A DNA stretch of 64,000 nt, taken from positions 1,054,001 through 1,118,000 of the forward strand of contig NZ_CP100128.1 in NCBI RefSeq assembly GCF_024207115.1, written 5' to 3'. Shown here in pieces: positions 7,738 through 18,500 of this stretch. The notes under the pieces were generated by a model. It saw only the letters and a list, made by a program, of their open reading frames with translations, was not told the origin of the DNA and made no database searches. A program made the position numbers and the translations under genes. The DNA is from Chromobacterium sp. IIBBL 290-4. Its GTDB lineage: Bacteria; Pseudomonadota; Gammaproteobacteria; Burkholderiales; Chromobacteriaceae. Numbering within the stretch: position 1 is the stretch's first letter; each line of letters begins with the position of its first letter.

Positions 7738-8331
7738 TCAGCCCTTCATCAAGCTCTTCAACGCCAGTCGCACGCCTTCGCTGACGGTGACATCCGCCGG
7801 CAAGCCCTTGGTGGCGGCGGCGGCTTCCTTGTCGTTGTAACCCAAGGCCAGCAGCGCATTGACGATATCGCTCTTCTCGTCCGGCGTGGCGGCGAAAGGC
7901 AGGCCGCCCGGCACCGTCAGATTGCCGCCGGTGGCCAACTTGCCGCGCAGCTCCAGCACCAGCCGCTCCGCCGTCTTCTTGCCTATGCCAGGCACCGACG
8001 ACAGCCGCTTGATGTCCTCGCTGACCACAGCGATGGCCAGTTCATCGGCGGTCATGCCCGACAAAATCGCCAGCGCGATCTTGGCGCCGATGCCGGATAC
8101 CTTGATCAGCTGGCGGAACGTCTGCCGCTCTTCCTTGCTGGCGAAGCCAAACAGCAGGTGGGCATCCTCGCGCACCACCAGATGGGTGAACAGCGTGGTC
8201 TGCTGTCCCAAGGCCGGCAGTTGGTAAAACGTGGTCATCGGCACGTCGACTTCATAGCCGACGCCGCCCACATCCACCACCACTTGCGGCGGCAGTTTTT
8301 CGATCAATTTGCCGGAAAGGCGTCCGATCAT
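7738..8331 (-). CDS. ruvA: Holliday junction branch migration protein RuvA
   Basis: The tetrameric junction-binding subunit that loads RuvB. The protein is 197 residues, normal for the family. The N-terminal OB domain begins [12 protein letters not shown] and holds [12 protein letters not shown]. Two helix-hairpin-helix motifs follow: [18 protein letters not shown] near residues 70-90 and [23 protein letters not shown] near 107-130. The C-terminal RuvB-contact domain includes [14 protein letters not shown]. Transcribed on the same strand as ruvC (upstream) and ruvB (downstream) but not contiguous with either: a repeat lies before it and cassette B after it. Confidence 0.97.
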   Translation of the reverse strand: MIGRLSGKLIEKLPPQVVVDVGGVGYEVDVPMTTFYQLPALGQQTTLFTHLVVREDAHLLFGFASKEERQTFRQLIKVSGIGAKIALAILSGMTADELAIAVVSEDIKRLSSVPGIGKKTAERLVLELRGKLATGGNLTVPGGLPFAATPDEKSDIVNALLALGYNDKEAAAATKGLPADVTVSEGVRLALKSLMKG

Positions 8332-8367
8332 GATGATTCTTTCTTATGGATTCTTAGTGATTCTACC

Positions 8368-8494
8368 GTAGGGCGGATGCCCCAAAGGGGCAATCCGCCA
8401 AGCTTGCCCACCAGCGCGCGGGTCTATCCCGACATCCTCACACGCTAGTTGCCTGCCCGGCGAAACGCCCGGCAAAGCCGGGCCTCCGCCCTAC
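8368..8494. repeat. Dispersed palindromic repeat with GTAGGGCGGA ends, copy 1
   Basis: The unit begins GTAGGGCGGATGCCCC and ends GGGCCTCCGCCCTAC, so its termini are exact reverse complements (GTAGGGCGGA / TCCGCCCTAC). Internal hairpins are CCCCAAAGGGG and GCCCGGCAAAGCCGGGC. It fills the ruvC-ruvA gap, and its CTA at 8491-8493 is the TAG stop codon of ruvC. Related copies lie at 30760, 41273 and 41791. Confidence 0.85.
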
Positions 8495-9021
8495 ACCAGC
8501 CGGCCGCCGCGCACTTTCAGGCCGCTCAACGCCAGCTTGCCGATGGCGCCGCCGCTATGGTTGGCATGGGTCAGCGCCACCGCCAGCGCATCGGCCGCGT
8601 CGGCCTGCGGCGTGCCGGACAGATTCAGCATCCGCACCACCATATACTGCACCTGCTCCTTCGGCGCCTTGCCCTGGCCGACAACGGACTGCTTGACCTG
8701 CAGCGCGGTGTATTCCGCCACCGGCAAGTCCTTCAGCACCAGCGCCGTCATGCAGGCGCCGCGCGCCTGGCCCAGCATCAGCGTGGCGGCCGGGTTGACG
8801 TTGACGAACACCTGCTCCAGCGCGGCCTCGGTCGGCTGATAGGTGGCGATGACCTGGTGTATCCCATCCACGATCACTTTGACCCGCTCGGCCAGAGTAG
8901 CGCCTGGCGGCGTGCGGATGGCGCCGGAGGCGACGTAATGGCGCTGGTTGCCCAGCACGTCGATGACGCCGAAGCCGCAAATGCGGCTGCCGGGGTCGAT
9001 GCCGAGAATGCGCCGGCTCAT
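8491..9021 (-). CDS. ruvC: Crossover junction endodeoxyribonuclease RuvC
   Basis: The Holliday-junction resolvase, cutting symmetric strands of the junction held by RuvAB. The protein is 176 residues with the RNase H-like fold: [17 protein letters not shown] with catalytic Asp near residue 9, [21 protein letters not shown] with Glu near 70, and the C-terminal acidic pair in [18 protein letters not shown] 9021 is chosen over the upstream in-frame ATG because family proteins begin at this point. Its start overlaps the murU stop by 4 bases. The last residues GGRLV and the TAG stop run into the palindromic repeat. Confidence 0.96.
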   Translation of the reverse strand: MSRRILGIDPGSRICGFGVIDVLGNQRHYVASGAIRTPPGATLAERVKVIVDGIHQVIATYQPTEAALEQVFVNVNPAATLMLGQARGACMTALVLKDLPVAEYTALQVKQSVVGQGKAPKEQVQYMVVRMLNLSGTPQADAADALAVALTHANHSGGAIGKLALSGLKVRGGRLV

Positions 9022-9716
9022 GCCGTCCAGCCGGCGGCGATGCGGTCGGCCTCGGCCAGCCGTTCCGGCGTGCCGACATCCAGCCACAGCCCGTTCTGCA
9101 CTTCGCCGCGGACTTGTCCCTGCTCCATCGCCGCGAGCAGCCAGGGCAGCAAGGGGCTGGCCTCTCCGGGCCGCACTTCGCGGAAGAAGGCCGGATGGTA
9201 GGCGGCCAGGCCGCAGAAGGTGTAAGGCGTATCGCCATCCTGGCAGGCGGCCACGCGGCCATCGGCGCGCAGCGTCAGGTCGCGCCCGGTCTTGTAACCC
9301 GCCTTGGGCGTCAGCGCCAAGTGCGCCTGCGCCGAGTCGCCATCCAGGCTGGATGCCGCCTCAATCAGTCTTTCCAGAGGGAAATCAGTCAGCACATCGC
9401 CGTTCAGCACGATGAACGGCGCGTCGCCCAGCAAGGGCAAGGCAGTGGCGATGCCTCCCGCCGTTTCCAGCGCCTCGCCTTCCGGCGAGTAGACGATGGC
9501 GACGCCGAAGCGGGAGCCGTCGCCCAGCGCTTCTTCGATCCGCTTGCCCAGCCAGGCGTGGTTGATCACCAGCTCGGTCACGCCGGCGCGGGCCAGCCTT
9601 TCGATGTGCCACTGGATCAGCGGCTTGCCGCCGGCCGTCAGCAAAGGCTTGGGCGTGCGGTCGGTCAAGGGCCGCATGCGCTCGCCGCGGCCCGCAGCCA
9701 GGATCATCGCCTTCAT
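9018..9716 (-). CDS. murU: N-acetylmuramate 1-phosphate uridylyltransferase
   Basis: Forms UDP-MurNAc from UTP and MurNAc-1-phosphate in the peptidoglycan recycling route that bypasses de novo UDP-MurNAc synthesis (the route described in Pseudomonas putida and relatives). The 232-residue protein has the nucleotidyltransferase signature [23 protein letters not shown] at the N-terminus, [13 protein letters not shown] near 101-113, and a C-terminal [17 protein letters not shown]. The start at 9716 overlaps the amgK stop by one base (TGATG arrangement), so the pair is coupled. ruvC overlaps its end. Confidence 0.9.
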   Translation of the reverse strand: MKAMILAAGRGERMRPLTDRTPKPLLTAGGKPLIQWHIERLARAGVTELVINHAWLGKRIEEALGDGSRFGVAIVYSPEGEALETAGGIATALPLLGDAPFIVLNGDVLTDFPLERLIEAASSLDGDSAQAHLALTPKAGYKTGRDLTLRADGRVAACQDGDTPYTFCGLAAYHPAFFREVRPGEASPLLPWLLAAMEQGQVRGEVQNGLWLDVGTPERLAEADRIAAGWTA

Positions 9717-10750
9717 CAGCTGCCCTTCACGCCCAGCACCGGGTAGCTGGATTGCAGCTCCTCGTCGCTGGCGTCGCGGCCGACCAGTTCCACCAACAAT
9801 TGGTAGAACGGCGCCAGTTCCGCATAACGGCGGGTGGTCCGCTTCAGGTATTTGATGAAACGCGGGATCTCGGCGCGGTATTTGTCCTTGCCGTCGCGGT
9901 GGTACAGGCGGGCGAAAATGCCGGCCACCTTGAGATGGCGCTGCACGCCCATCCATTCGAAGGCGCGGTAGAAGTCGTCGAAAGCTTCCGGCACCGGCAG
10001 ACCGGCGGCGCGCGCCTTTTCCCAATAGCGGATGGCGATATCCAGCACAAAGGGCTCCTCCCACTCGATGAAGGCGTCGCGCAGCAAGGACGCCACATCG
10101 TAGCTGATCGGACCGTAGACCGCGTCCTGGAAATCCAGCACGCCGGGCGCGCCGGGCGTCAGCATCAGGTTGCGGACGATGAAGTCGCGATGGACATAGA
10201 CCTTGGCTTGCGACAGCAGCGCAGGCAGCAGCGCCTTGACGCCGGCATCCCACAATTGGCGCTGCTTGAAGTTGAGCGGCTTGCCCAATTCCTTGGCGCA
10301 GAGCCACTCGGGGAACAGGTTCAGCTCGCGCGTCAGCAGCGCTTCGTCGTATTCCGGCAACACTCCCGGCTGGCTGGTTTTCTGAATCTCTATCAGGGTA
10401 TCCAGCGCCTCCAGCAACAGGTGGCGATGCACCTGCTCGCGCTCGTCGTGCTGCAAGGCGGCCAGATACGTAATCTTGCCCAAATCCTCAAGCAGCATAA
10501 AACCTTGCTCGCGGTCGCGCAGCAGGATTTGCGGCACGTTCACCAGGCCGAAGACATCGCGCACTTTGACGTAGTTGTCGGTGTTCATATGCTCCGGCGG
10601 CGCATCCATCACGATGCGGGTGGAGCCGTCCGGCCAGGTGGCGCGGAAGTAGCGGCGAAAGTCGGCGTCGGCGGCCGCAAATTCGACTTGAATGGCCACG
10701 GCAGGATACTGTTCCGCCAGCCATTTTTTGAGCTGTTCCAGTCTTTGCAT
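9716..10750 (-). CDS. amgK: N-acetylmuramate/N-acetylglucosamine kinase
   Basis: An aminoglycoside-phosphotransferase-fold anomeric sugar kinase that makes MurNAc-1-phosphate (and GlcNAc-1-phosphate) for MurU. The 344-residue protein shows MLLEDLGKITY near residue 90, the catalytic loop VYVHRDFIVRNLML near 190-203 and the metal-binding LDFQDAVYGPISYDVASLLRDAF near 210-232. It is coupled to murU and divergent from lptD with a 62-base gap, the same grouping seen in other beta- and gammaproteobacteria. The start is ATG 10750. Confidence 0.9.
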   Translation of the reverse strand: MQRLEQLKKWLAEQYPAVAIQVEFAAADADFRRYFRATWPDGSTRIVMDAPPEHMNTDNYVKVRDVFGLVNVPQILLRDREQGFMLLEDLGKITYLAALQHDEREQVHRHLLLEALDTLIEIQKTSQPGVLPEYDEALLTRELNLFPEWLCAKELGKPLNFKQRQLWDAGVKALLPALLSQAKVYVHRDFIVRNLMLTPGAPGVLDFQDAVYGPISYDVASLLRDAFIEWEEPFVLDIAIRYWEKARAAGLPVPEAFDDFYRAFEWMGVQRHLKVAGIFARLYHRDGKDKYRAEIPRFIKYLKRTTRRYAELAPFYQLLVELVGRDASDEELQSSYPVLGVKGS

Positions 10751-10812
10751 GTCGCTTTATCGTGGTGCTGATAGAATTGAGCGATTCTATACCGCCCATT
10801 AGCCCCCACGAT

Positions 10813-13098
10813 ATGGCTTTGTGCATGCACAGACAAAAACCGACTCCGCTGGCGCTGGCCCTTGCCGCCGCCTTTGCCCTGAATGCCCACTCCGCTTCCG
10901 CCGCCGATGCCTCGGCCTCGGCCCCGGTCGCGATCCCGACGCCGCAGCCGCAGCCGGGCCAAACCGTGGTGACAGCCGACCACATGGACGGCTCGATGGA
11001 TACCGTCCTGCACGCCAAAGGCGATGTGGTGATCACCCGCGACGATCAAAAAGCCGAATCGGACTGGCTGGACTATTACCAGTCCAAGAACCGCGTCAAA
11101 GCAGGCGATCGCTTCCGCCTGACCCGCGGCGGCGACGTGATCACCGGCACCACGCTGGACTACGATATCGACGGCTACACCGGCACCGGCATGAACCCGG
11201 TGTTCTCGATGAAGCGGCAGTCCAGCGTCAAGCCGGCGCCGGGCGCCAAACCCGTCACCATGCGCGGCGATGGCAAACAAGTCGACTTTCTCGGCCAGGA
11301 TCAGTATCGCGTCTACAACAGCCGGATGACCACTTGCGACATCGGCGATGACGCCTGGTATCTGAAATCGGCAAGTTCCGACCTGGACTACACCACCGGC
11401 GTTGGCGTGGCCCACAACGCCTGGATGCAATTCTACGGCGTGCCCATCATGTACACGCCGTGGATAGACTTCCCGCTCAACAGCAACCGCAAGTCCGGCT
11501 TCCTGATGCCGACCTTCAAAACCGGCACCGCAGGCACTGAATTCTCGCTGCCCTATTACTGGAACATCGCGCCCAATTACGACGCCACCATCACGCCGCA
11601 TTTCAACGACAAGCACGGCAATATGATTTCCGGCGAGTTCCGTTACCTGATGCCGGACTTCAACGGCACGATCTACACGGAGCAATTGCCGAATGACAAG
11701 ATCACCGATACCTCGCGTTATGCCTGGAATGTGATCCATAACCAGAATCTGGGGCAAGGATTCAGATTCAATCTGAACTACAACGGCGTTTCAGACCGCA
11801 ACTACTTCACCGACTTCGGCGATCAGGTGGCCATCGCCTCCAACGTCAACCTGAATCAGGAAGCCGCGCTGAACTACGGCACCAACTGGAAAGACGGCTC
11901 CGCCACGGCCAGCCTGCGCGTGCAGCACTACCAAAACCTGACCATCAATCCATCGCCAGGCGACATCCCCTACGCGCGGATGCCGCAACTGACGCTGAAC
12001 GCCAGCCAGAAGCTGCCGGATGGATTCAGCGCCAATTTGCTGACAGACTGGACCCGCTTCGACCATCCCTCGCTGCAAACCGGCGACCGCTTCGTCGCCT
12101 ACCCCAGCGTGACCTGGAGCTTCGACCGCAGCTGGGGCTTTGTGCGGCCCAAGCTCGGCGTCAATTTCACCGAGTACAACCTCAACGCCTTCAATGGTCA
12201 AAACCAGAACACGCAAACCCGCACGCTGCCGATTTTCAGCACCGACGCCGGTCTGTATTTCGACCGCGAAACCGAGTTCTTGGGCCGCGATCACCTGATG
12301 ACGCTGGAACCGCGGCTGTTCTACGTCAACATCCCGAACAAAGACCAAAGCAATCTTCCCAACTTCGACACCTCGGTCAACGACTTCAACTTCGCCCAGC
12401 TGTTTACCGAAAACCGTTTCTCCGGCTATGACCGCATCAACGGCGCCAACGAAATCACCACCGCGCTGACCAGCCGCTTTATCGATGAGAGCAATGGTCT
12501 GGAACGGCTGCGCATCGCCATCGGCAAGCGCTACTACTTCAGCCAGCAGCAGATCACGCTGGCAGGCACGCCCACCCAAGTGACGGACACCGGCGACAAC
12601 TGGCTGATGACCGCCGGAGGCGACCTGAGCCGCGCGCTGAAATTCGACAGCAGCTATGAATACAATCCGACTCTAGCCGCCACCCAGCGTTACAACGTGC
12701 AATTGCGCTACAACCCGGAACCCGGCAAGCTGGCGAGCATTCGCTATCGCTACGGCATATACGAACAACTGGCAGACCTGGACAATACATACGGCCCGAT
12801 GAGACAGGTGGACATCGCGGCGCAATGGCCCATCGCCCGCCGCTGGTACGCCATCGGCCATTACAACTACTCCTTGATCAACCGCGAGCCTATTGATCGG
12901 ATGGTTGGCTTCGAGTACAACGATGGCTGCTGGTCGGCGCGGTTATATAGTCAACGCTATATCGTGGACACCAATACCACCAAGAACGCGCTGTATTTCC
13001 AACTGGAACTGAAGGGATTGGGCGCGGTAGGCAGCAGCGGCACGCAGGATGCGCTGCGACTGGCCATTCCCGGTTACACCAAGACTAACGCTTTATAA
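10813..13098 (+). CDS. lptD: LPS-assembly outer membrane protein LptD
   Basis: The outer-membrane barrel that, with LptE, inserts lipopolysaccharide into the outer leaflet. The protein is about 761 residues. A signal peptide (LALALAAAFALNAHSASA) is followed by an N-terminal jellyroll (VVTADHMDGSMDTVLHAKGDVVITRDDQKAESD, about residues 35-110) and a long beta-barrel with many aromatic strand ends. The invariant region MQFYGVPIMYTPWIDFPL occurs near residue 200. ATG 10813 or ATG 10825 could be the start; both keep the signal peptide, and the GTG at 10762 seems too far upstream. First gene of the lptD-surA-pdxA operon. Confidence 0.95.
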   Translation: MALCMHRQKPTPLALALAAAFALNAHSASAADASASAPVAIPTPQPQPGQTVVTADHMDGSMDTVLHAKGDVVITRDDQKAESDWLDYYQSKNRVKAGDRFRLTRGGDVITGTTLDYDIDGYTGTGMNPVFSMKRQSSVKPAPGAKPVTMRGDGKQVDFLGQDQYRVYNSRMTTCDIGDDAWYLKSASSDLDYTTGVGVAHNAWMQFYGVPIMYTPWIDFPLNSNRKSGFLMPTFKTGTAGTEFSLPYYWNIAPNYDATITPHFNDKHGNMISGEFRYLMPDFNGTIYTEQLPNDKITDTSRYAWNVIHNQNLGQGFRFNLNYNGVSDRNYFTDFGDQVAIASNVNLNQEAALNYGTNWKDGSATASLRVQHYQNLTINPSPGDIPYARMPQLTLNASQKLPDGFSANLLTDWTRFDHPSLQTGDRFVAYPSVTWSFDRSWGFVRPKLGVNFTEYNLNAFNGQNQNTQTRTLPIFSTDAGLYFDRETEFLGRDHLMTLEPRLFYVNIPNKDQSNLPNFDTSVNDFNFAQLFTENRFSGYDRINGANEITTALTSRFIDESNGLERLRIAIGKRYYFSQQQITLAGTPTQVTDTGDNWLMTAGGDLSRALKFDSSYEYNPTLAATQRYNVQLRYNPEPGKLASIRYRYGIYEQLADLDNTYGPMRQVDIAAQWPIARRWYAIGHYNYSLINREPIDRMVGFEYNDGCWSARLYSQRYIVDTNTTKNALYFQLELKGLGAVGSSGTQDALRLAIPGYTKTNAL

Positions 13099-13107
13099 AG
13101 CCTGACC

Positions 13108-14421
13108 ATGAAAAAGACTCTGCTTGCCCTGTTGATCGCTAGCGTCGCTCAGGCGTCGCTGGCCGCCCCCGCCCCCGCCTCAGCCCCAGCAGCGACCGCA
13201 CCGGTCCGCGAAGTGGATCGCATAGTCGCCGTGGTCAACAAAAACGTCATCACTTGGCAAGAGCTGCAAGCGCGGGTCAACGAGGCGACCAAACAGCTGC
13301 AGGCGCAGAAGGTCGCCCCTCCCAGCCGCGACGTGCTGGAACGCCAGGTGCTGGAGCAAATGATCACCGAAGAAGTGCAGCTGCAATATGCCGCCAGCGG
13401 CGGCCTGAAAGTGGATGACGCCGCGGTGGATCAGGCCGTGGCCAACCTCGCCAAGCAAAACAAGCTGAATCAGGATGGACTGAAAGCCCAGCTGGCCAAG
13501 GACGGCATCAGCATGGAGCAGTTGCGCGCCGATATCCGCCGCGAAATCACCATCGGCCGCCTGCGCGACAGCGAAGTCGCCTCCCGCGTCAATGTCAGCG
13601 ACAGCGAAGTGGACCAGGTGCTCAAGAGCGCTCAATCCGCCAATCGTACTGAATACAAGCTGGCCAGCATCCTGGTGAGCGTGCCCGAGCGCGCCGACGC
13701 CAAACAGATCGATCAGCTTTCGCAGAAGGTGCATAAGGCACTGTCCGATCTGGAGGCCGGCCAAGCCTTCGGCAAAGTCTCCGCCACTTACTCCGACGCG
13801 CCCAACGCCCTGAAAGGCGGCGATATGGGTTGGCGCAGCGCCACCTCGCTGCCGGTGGAGTTCGTGCAGATGCTGGAGCAGATGAAGCAGGGCGCGCACA
13901 CCGACGTGATCCGCACGCAGCAAGGCTTCTTCATCTTCCAATTGCAAGACAAGCGCAGCGGCGGCTCGCCGGTGATGGTGCAGCAATACCATGTGCGCCA
14001 CATCCTGATCCGCACCAACGAGGCGGTGTCCGAATCCGACGCCAAGGCCCGCATCGACCAAGTCCGCGACCGCATCCAGCGCGGCGCCAAGTTCGCCGAC
14101 ATGGCCAAGCTGTATTCCGAAGACGGCAGCAACGCCAAGGGCGGCGATCTGGGCTGGGTGAATCTGGGCGACCTGGTGCCGGAATTCGAAAAGGAAATGG
14201 TGGCGCTGCCTATGGGCCAGCTGTCGCAGCCGGTGCGCACGCCGTTCGGCTGGCACCTGATCCTGGTCGAGGAAAAGCGTAGCCAGGACGTGTCCAGCGA
14301 TCACGAAAAGATGGCGATCAAGCAGCAGATCCGCGCCCGCAAGATGGAACAGGCTTACGCCGACTGGGTGCGCCAGCTGCGTGATTCCGCCTTCGTGGAA
14401 GAACATCTGGACGACAAATGA
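13108..14421 (+). CDS. surA: Periplasmic chaperone / peptidyl-prolyl isomerase SurA
   Basis: A chaperone that escorts outer-membrane barrel proteins across the periplasm. The 437-residue protein has a signal peptide ([19 protein letters not shown]), the SurA N-terminal chaperone domain beginning [21 protein letters not shown], and two parvulin domains. The first is about residues 175-275 ([13 protein letters not shown] ... [11 protein letters not shown]). The second is about 290-390 ([10 protein letters not shown] ... [16 protein letters not shown] ... [12 protein letters not shown]). It starts 10 bases after lptD, and its stop overlaps the pdxA start. Confidence 0.96.
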   Translation: MKKTLLALLIASVAQASLAAPAPASAPAATAPVREVDRIVAVVNKNVITWQELQARVNEATKQLQAQKVAPPSRDVLERQVLEQMITEEVQLQYAASGGLKVDDAAVDQAVANLAKQNKLNQDGLKAQLAKDGISMEQLRADIRREITIGRLRDSEVASRVNVSDSEVDQVLKSAQSANRTEYKLASILVSVPERADAKQIDQLSQKVHKALSDLEAGQAFGKVSATYSDAPNALKGGDMGWRSATSLPVEFVQMLEQMKQGAHTDVIRTQQGFFIFQLQDKRSGGSPVMVQQYHVRHILIRTNEAVSESDAKARIDQVRDRIQRGAKFADMAKLYSEDGSNAKGGDLGWVNLGDLVPEFEKEMVALPMGQLSQPVRTPFGWHLILVEEKRSQDVSSDHEKMAIKQQIRARKMEQAYADWVRQLRDSAFVEEHLDDK

Positions 14422-15392
14422 TGTCCCGCCCACCTCTCGCGGTCACGGCGGGCGAGCCCGCCGGCATCGGTCCGGACCTGGCGCTGCAGCTGCCGCGCCT
14501 GCTGCCGGAGCAGCGCTGCGTGGTGATCGCTGATCGCCGGCTGCTGGCCGAGCGCGCCGCTCAATTGGGCCTGGCGGTCGAGCTGGCCGACTACCGCCGC
14601 GATGGCGCCGCCCCGTCCGGCGCACTGGAGGTGTTGCACGTGCCGCTGGCGGCTCCGGCCCAGGCCGGCGAGCTCAACCCTGCCAACGGCCGCTATGTGC
14701 TGAATACGCTGGACGCGGCGATAGACGGCTGCGTGTCCGGCGAATTCGCCGCCATGGTGACCGCGCCGGTGCATAAGGGCGTCATCAACAATGCCGGCGT
14801 GCCCTTCACCGGCCACACGGAGTACCTGGCCGAGCGGACTCATACCCAGAAAGTGGTGATGATGCTGGCCGGCGGCGGCATGCGCGTGGCCCTGGCCACC
14901 ACCCATCTGCCGCTGCGCGAGGTGGCCGACGCCATCACCGCGCCGCTATTGGATGAAGTCATCCGCATCCTGCACGCCGACCTGGTCCACAAGTTCGGCT
15001 TCGCCGCGCCGCGCATCTTGGTGGCCGGCCTCAATCCGCACGCCGGCGAGAGCGGCCATATGGGCCGCGAGGAAATCGACGTCATCGAACCGGCGCTGGC
15101 CCAGCTGCGCGCCGAAGGCATGCAGCTGATCGGCCCGCTGCCGGCCGACACGCTGTTCAACCCGGACAAGCTGGCCCAGGCCGACGCGGTGCTGGCCATG
15201 TACCATGACCAAGGCCTGCCGGTACTCAAGCACGCCAGCTTCGGCGCCGGCATCAATATCACGCTGGGCCTGCCCATCATCCGCACCTCGGTCGACCACG
15301 GCACGGCGCTGGATCTGGCCGGCAGCGGCCGCGCCGATCCGGGCAGCCTGATCGAAGCGGTCAAACTCGCCGCGCAGCTGGCTGCGCGCTGA
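14418..15392 (+). CDS. pdxA: 4-hydroxythreonine-4-phosphate dehydrogenase
   Basis: An NAD-dependent enzyme of pyridoxal 5'-phosphate synthesis. The 324-residue protein begins [18 protein letters not shown]. It has [27 protein letters not shown] near residues 110-137, metal-binding histidines in GHTEYL, and [13 protein letters not shown] near 260 with [16 protein letters not shown] close to the C-terminus. ATG 14418 overlaps the surA stop by 4 bases (ATGA); ATG 14421 is equally possible. rsmA, often next in enterobacteria, is absent here. Confidence 0.96.
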   Translation: MMSRPPLAVTAGEPAGIGPDLALQLPRLLPEQRCVVIADRRLLAERAAQLGLAVELADYRRDGAAPSGALEVLHVPLAAPAQAGELNPANGRYVLNTLDAAIDGCVSGEFAAMVTAPVHKGVINNAGVPFTGHTEYLAERTHTQKVVMMLAGGGMRVALATTHLPLREVADAITAPLLDEVIRILHADLVHKFGFAAPRILVAGLNPHAGESGHMGREEIDVIEPALAQLRAEGMQLIGPLPADTLFNPDKLAQADAVLAMYHDQGLPVLKHASFGAGINITLGLPIIRTSVDHGTALDLAGSGRADPGSLIEAVKLAAQLAAR

Positions 15393-15468
15393 TCTTCGGC
15401 CCGGCGGCGCCCGCCGCCAGGCTGTCCAACAATATCCATTCACGCCAAAAATCTTCAAATCAAGAAGC

Positions 15469-15493
15469 AAAACCCCATCCTATATGGGTTTTT
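15469..15493 (+). terminator. Terminator after pdxA
   Basis: AAAACCC (15469-15475) pairs with GGGTTTT (15486-15492) across a 10-base AT-rich loop and runs into T residues. It stands 77 bases after pdxA. Confidence 0.65.
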
Positions 15494-15555
15494 CGCGCCG
15501 CAACATTGGGCTACACTGGCAGGCATTCCTCTAATAAATCAAAGCTTGCGGACAA

Positions 15556-18500
15556 ATGACAGCCATCACCAGCGAACAGCGATTGCGGGAGATCCCGTAC
15601 AACTACACCTCTTATTCCGACCGCGAAATCGTCATCCGCCTGTTGGGCGAACCGATGTGGAAATTGCTGGACGCATTGCGCGGCGCGCGCAAGACCGGCC
15701 GCTCGGCGCGGATGCTGTTCGAGGTGCTGGGCGACATCTGGGTGGTGGATCGCAATCCCTATCTGGTGGATGACCTGCTGGACAATCCCAAGAGGCTGTC
15801 CGCGCTGGTGGAGGCGATGCGCCACCGTCTGACCGAAATCGAGAAGCGCCGCGACGGCAACGATAAAGTGCAGCTGATGATCGCCGCCGCGCGCGAGGCG
15901 GTGAGCGCCTTTGAGCGTCAGTTCGAGGAAACCCGCGAGCTGCGCGCCCGCGTGCTGAAAAAACTGAGCCGGCTGACCCGCCGCGACAACATCCTGTTCG
16001 ACGGCCTGTCGCGCGTCGCCCACGTCACCGACGCCACCGACTGGCGCGTCGAGTACCCCTTCGTGGTGCTGAGCCCGGACAGCGAGGCCGAGATGGCGCC
16101 GCTGGTGCGCGCCTGCATCGAACTGAGCCTGACCATCATCCCGCGCGGCGGCGGCACCGGCTACACCGGCGGCGCGGTGCCGCTGGACCGGATGAGCGCG
16201 GTGATCAACACCGAGAAGCTGGACCGTCATCTGGGAGTCGAGCATATCGAACTGCCCGGCCTGGAGGGCAAGCGCGCCACCATTTCCTGCGGCGCCGGCG
16301 TGGTCACCGCCCGCGTGTCCGAGGCCGCGTCCGCCGCCGGTCTGGTGTTCGCGGTGGACCCGACCTCGGCCGAGGCCTCCTGTATCGGCGGCAATATCGC
16401 GATGAACGCCGGCGGCAAGAAGGCCGTGCTGTGGGGCACCACGCTGGACAACCTGGCCAGCTGGAAAATGGTGGACCCGGACGGCCATTGGCAGCTGGTG
16501 GAGCGGATAGGCCACAACTACGGCAAGATCCATGATGTGGCCGAGGCGCGTTTCCGCGTGTCGCGGCTGACCGATGACGGCAAGACGGTGCAAAGCAGCC
16601 GCGAGCTGCTCATCCCCGGCAGCGCCTTCCGCAAGGTGGGCTTGGGCAAGGACGTCACCGACAAATTCCTGGCCGGCCTGCCCGGCGTGCAGAAGGAAGG
16701 CTGCGACGGCATCATCACCAGCGCCCGCTTCGTGCTGCACAAGATGCCTGGCCACACCCGCACCGTCTGCCTGGAATTCTTCGGCACCGTGGCCGAGGCC
16801 ACCCCGGCCATCGTCGAGATCACCGACCTGTTCAAACCAGGCGGCGCCTGCCTGGCGGCCGGCGTGCAGCTGGCCGGCCTGGAGCACCTGGACTGGCGCT
16901 ATGTGCGCGCCGTCGGCTACGCCACCAAGGCCAAGAGCAAGGGCCGGCCGAAGATGGTGCTGATCGCCGACATCGTCTCCGATGACGAAAACGCCGCCGC
17001 CGAGGCCGCCAGCCAGGTGGTGCGCATCGCCAACGCCCGCCATGGCGAGGGCTTCATCGCGGTGACGCCGGAGGCGCGCAAGACCTTCTGGCTGGACCGC
17101 AGCCGCACCGCCGCCATCGCCAAGCACACCAACGCCTTCAAGATCAACGAGGACGTGGTGATCCCGCTGCCGCGGCTGGGCGATTACAGCGACGGCATCG
17201 AGCGCATCAATATCGAACTGTCCATCGCCAACAAGATCGAACTGCTGGACACGCTGATCGAGTACTTCCATGGCCGGCTGCCGGTGGACAAGATGGACAC
17301 CAACCTGCCGTCGGAAGAGCTGATCGGCGACCGGCGCGCCGCCTCGCTGTCCATGCTGGCCGTCAACCGCGACCGCTGGCAATGGCTGCTGGAGCATATG
17401 GACGCGCCCTTCCACGAATACACGACACGCTGGCCCGACGCGCCGCGGGAAGACCTTGCCGCCCAGCCGGACACCGTATTCCACGCGCTGCGTGATTTCA
17501 TCCTGCGCGTCAGCTGGAAGCGCGAAGTGCTGGCCGAGCTGGAGCAGATCTTCTCCGGCAATGCCGCCGCCGGCATCCGCGCCGCCATCCGCGAACTGCA
17601 GCAACACGTGCTGCGCGGCCGCGTGTTCGTGGCCCTGCACATGCACGCCGGCGACGGCAATGTGCACACCAACCTGCCGGTCAACTCCGACAACTACCGC
17701 ATGCTGCAGACCGCCCACGAGGCGGTGGTGCGCATCATGGCGCTGGCCCGCTCGCTGGGCGGCGTGATCTCCGGCGAGCACGGCATAGGCATCACCAAGC
17801 TGGAATTCCTCAGCGAGGATGAAATCGCCCCCTTCCGCGCCTACAAGGCGCAAGTGGACCCCAACGGCCACTTCAACCGCGGCAAGCTCTTGCCGGGCGC
17901 CGACCTGGCGCTGGCCTACACGCCGTCGTTCTCGCTGCTGGGCGCGGAATCGCTGATCCTGGAACAGTCCGACATCGGCGAAATCAATAATTCGATCAAG
18001 GACTGCCTGCGCTGCGGCAAGTGCAAGCCGGTGTGCTCCACCCACGTGCCGCGCGCCAACCTGCTGTACAGCCCGCGCAACAAGATCCTCGGCGTCGGCC
18101 TGCTGACCGAGGCCTTCCTGTACGAGGAGCAGACCCGCCGCGGCGTCAGCCTCAAGCACTTCGAAGAACTGTCCGACGTGGCCGACCACTGCACGGTGTG
18201 CCACCGCTGCGTGAAGCCCTGTCCGGTCAAGATAGACTTCGGCGACGTCTCCGTCGCCATGCGCAATTTCCTGCGCAAGACCGGCAAGAAGAAATTCAAT
18301 CCCGGCACCGCGCTGGGCATGGCCTTCCTCACCGCCAAAGATCCAGCCACGGTCAAGACCCTGCGCGCCGGCCTGGTCGGCGTCGCTTACAAGGCGCAGC
18401 GGCTGGGCAACCAGTTCGGCAAGCGGCTGGGACTGCTGGGCGGGCAGAAGAAGCAGCCGCCGTCCACCGTCGGCCCGGCGCCGATCAAGCAGCAAGTGAT

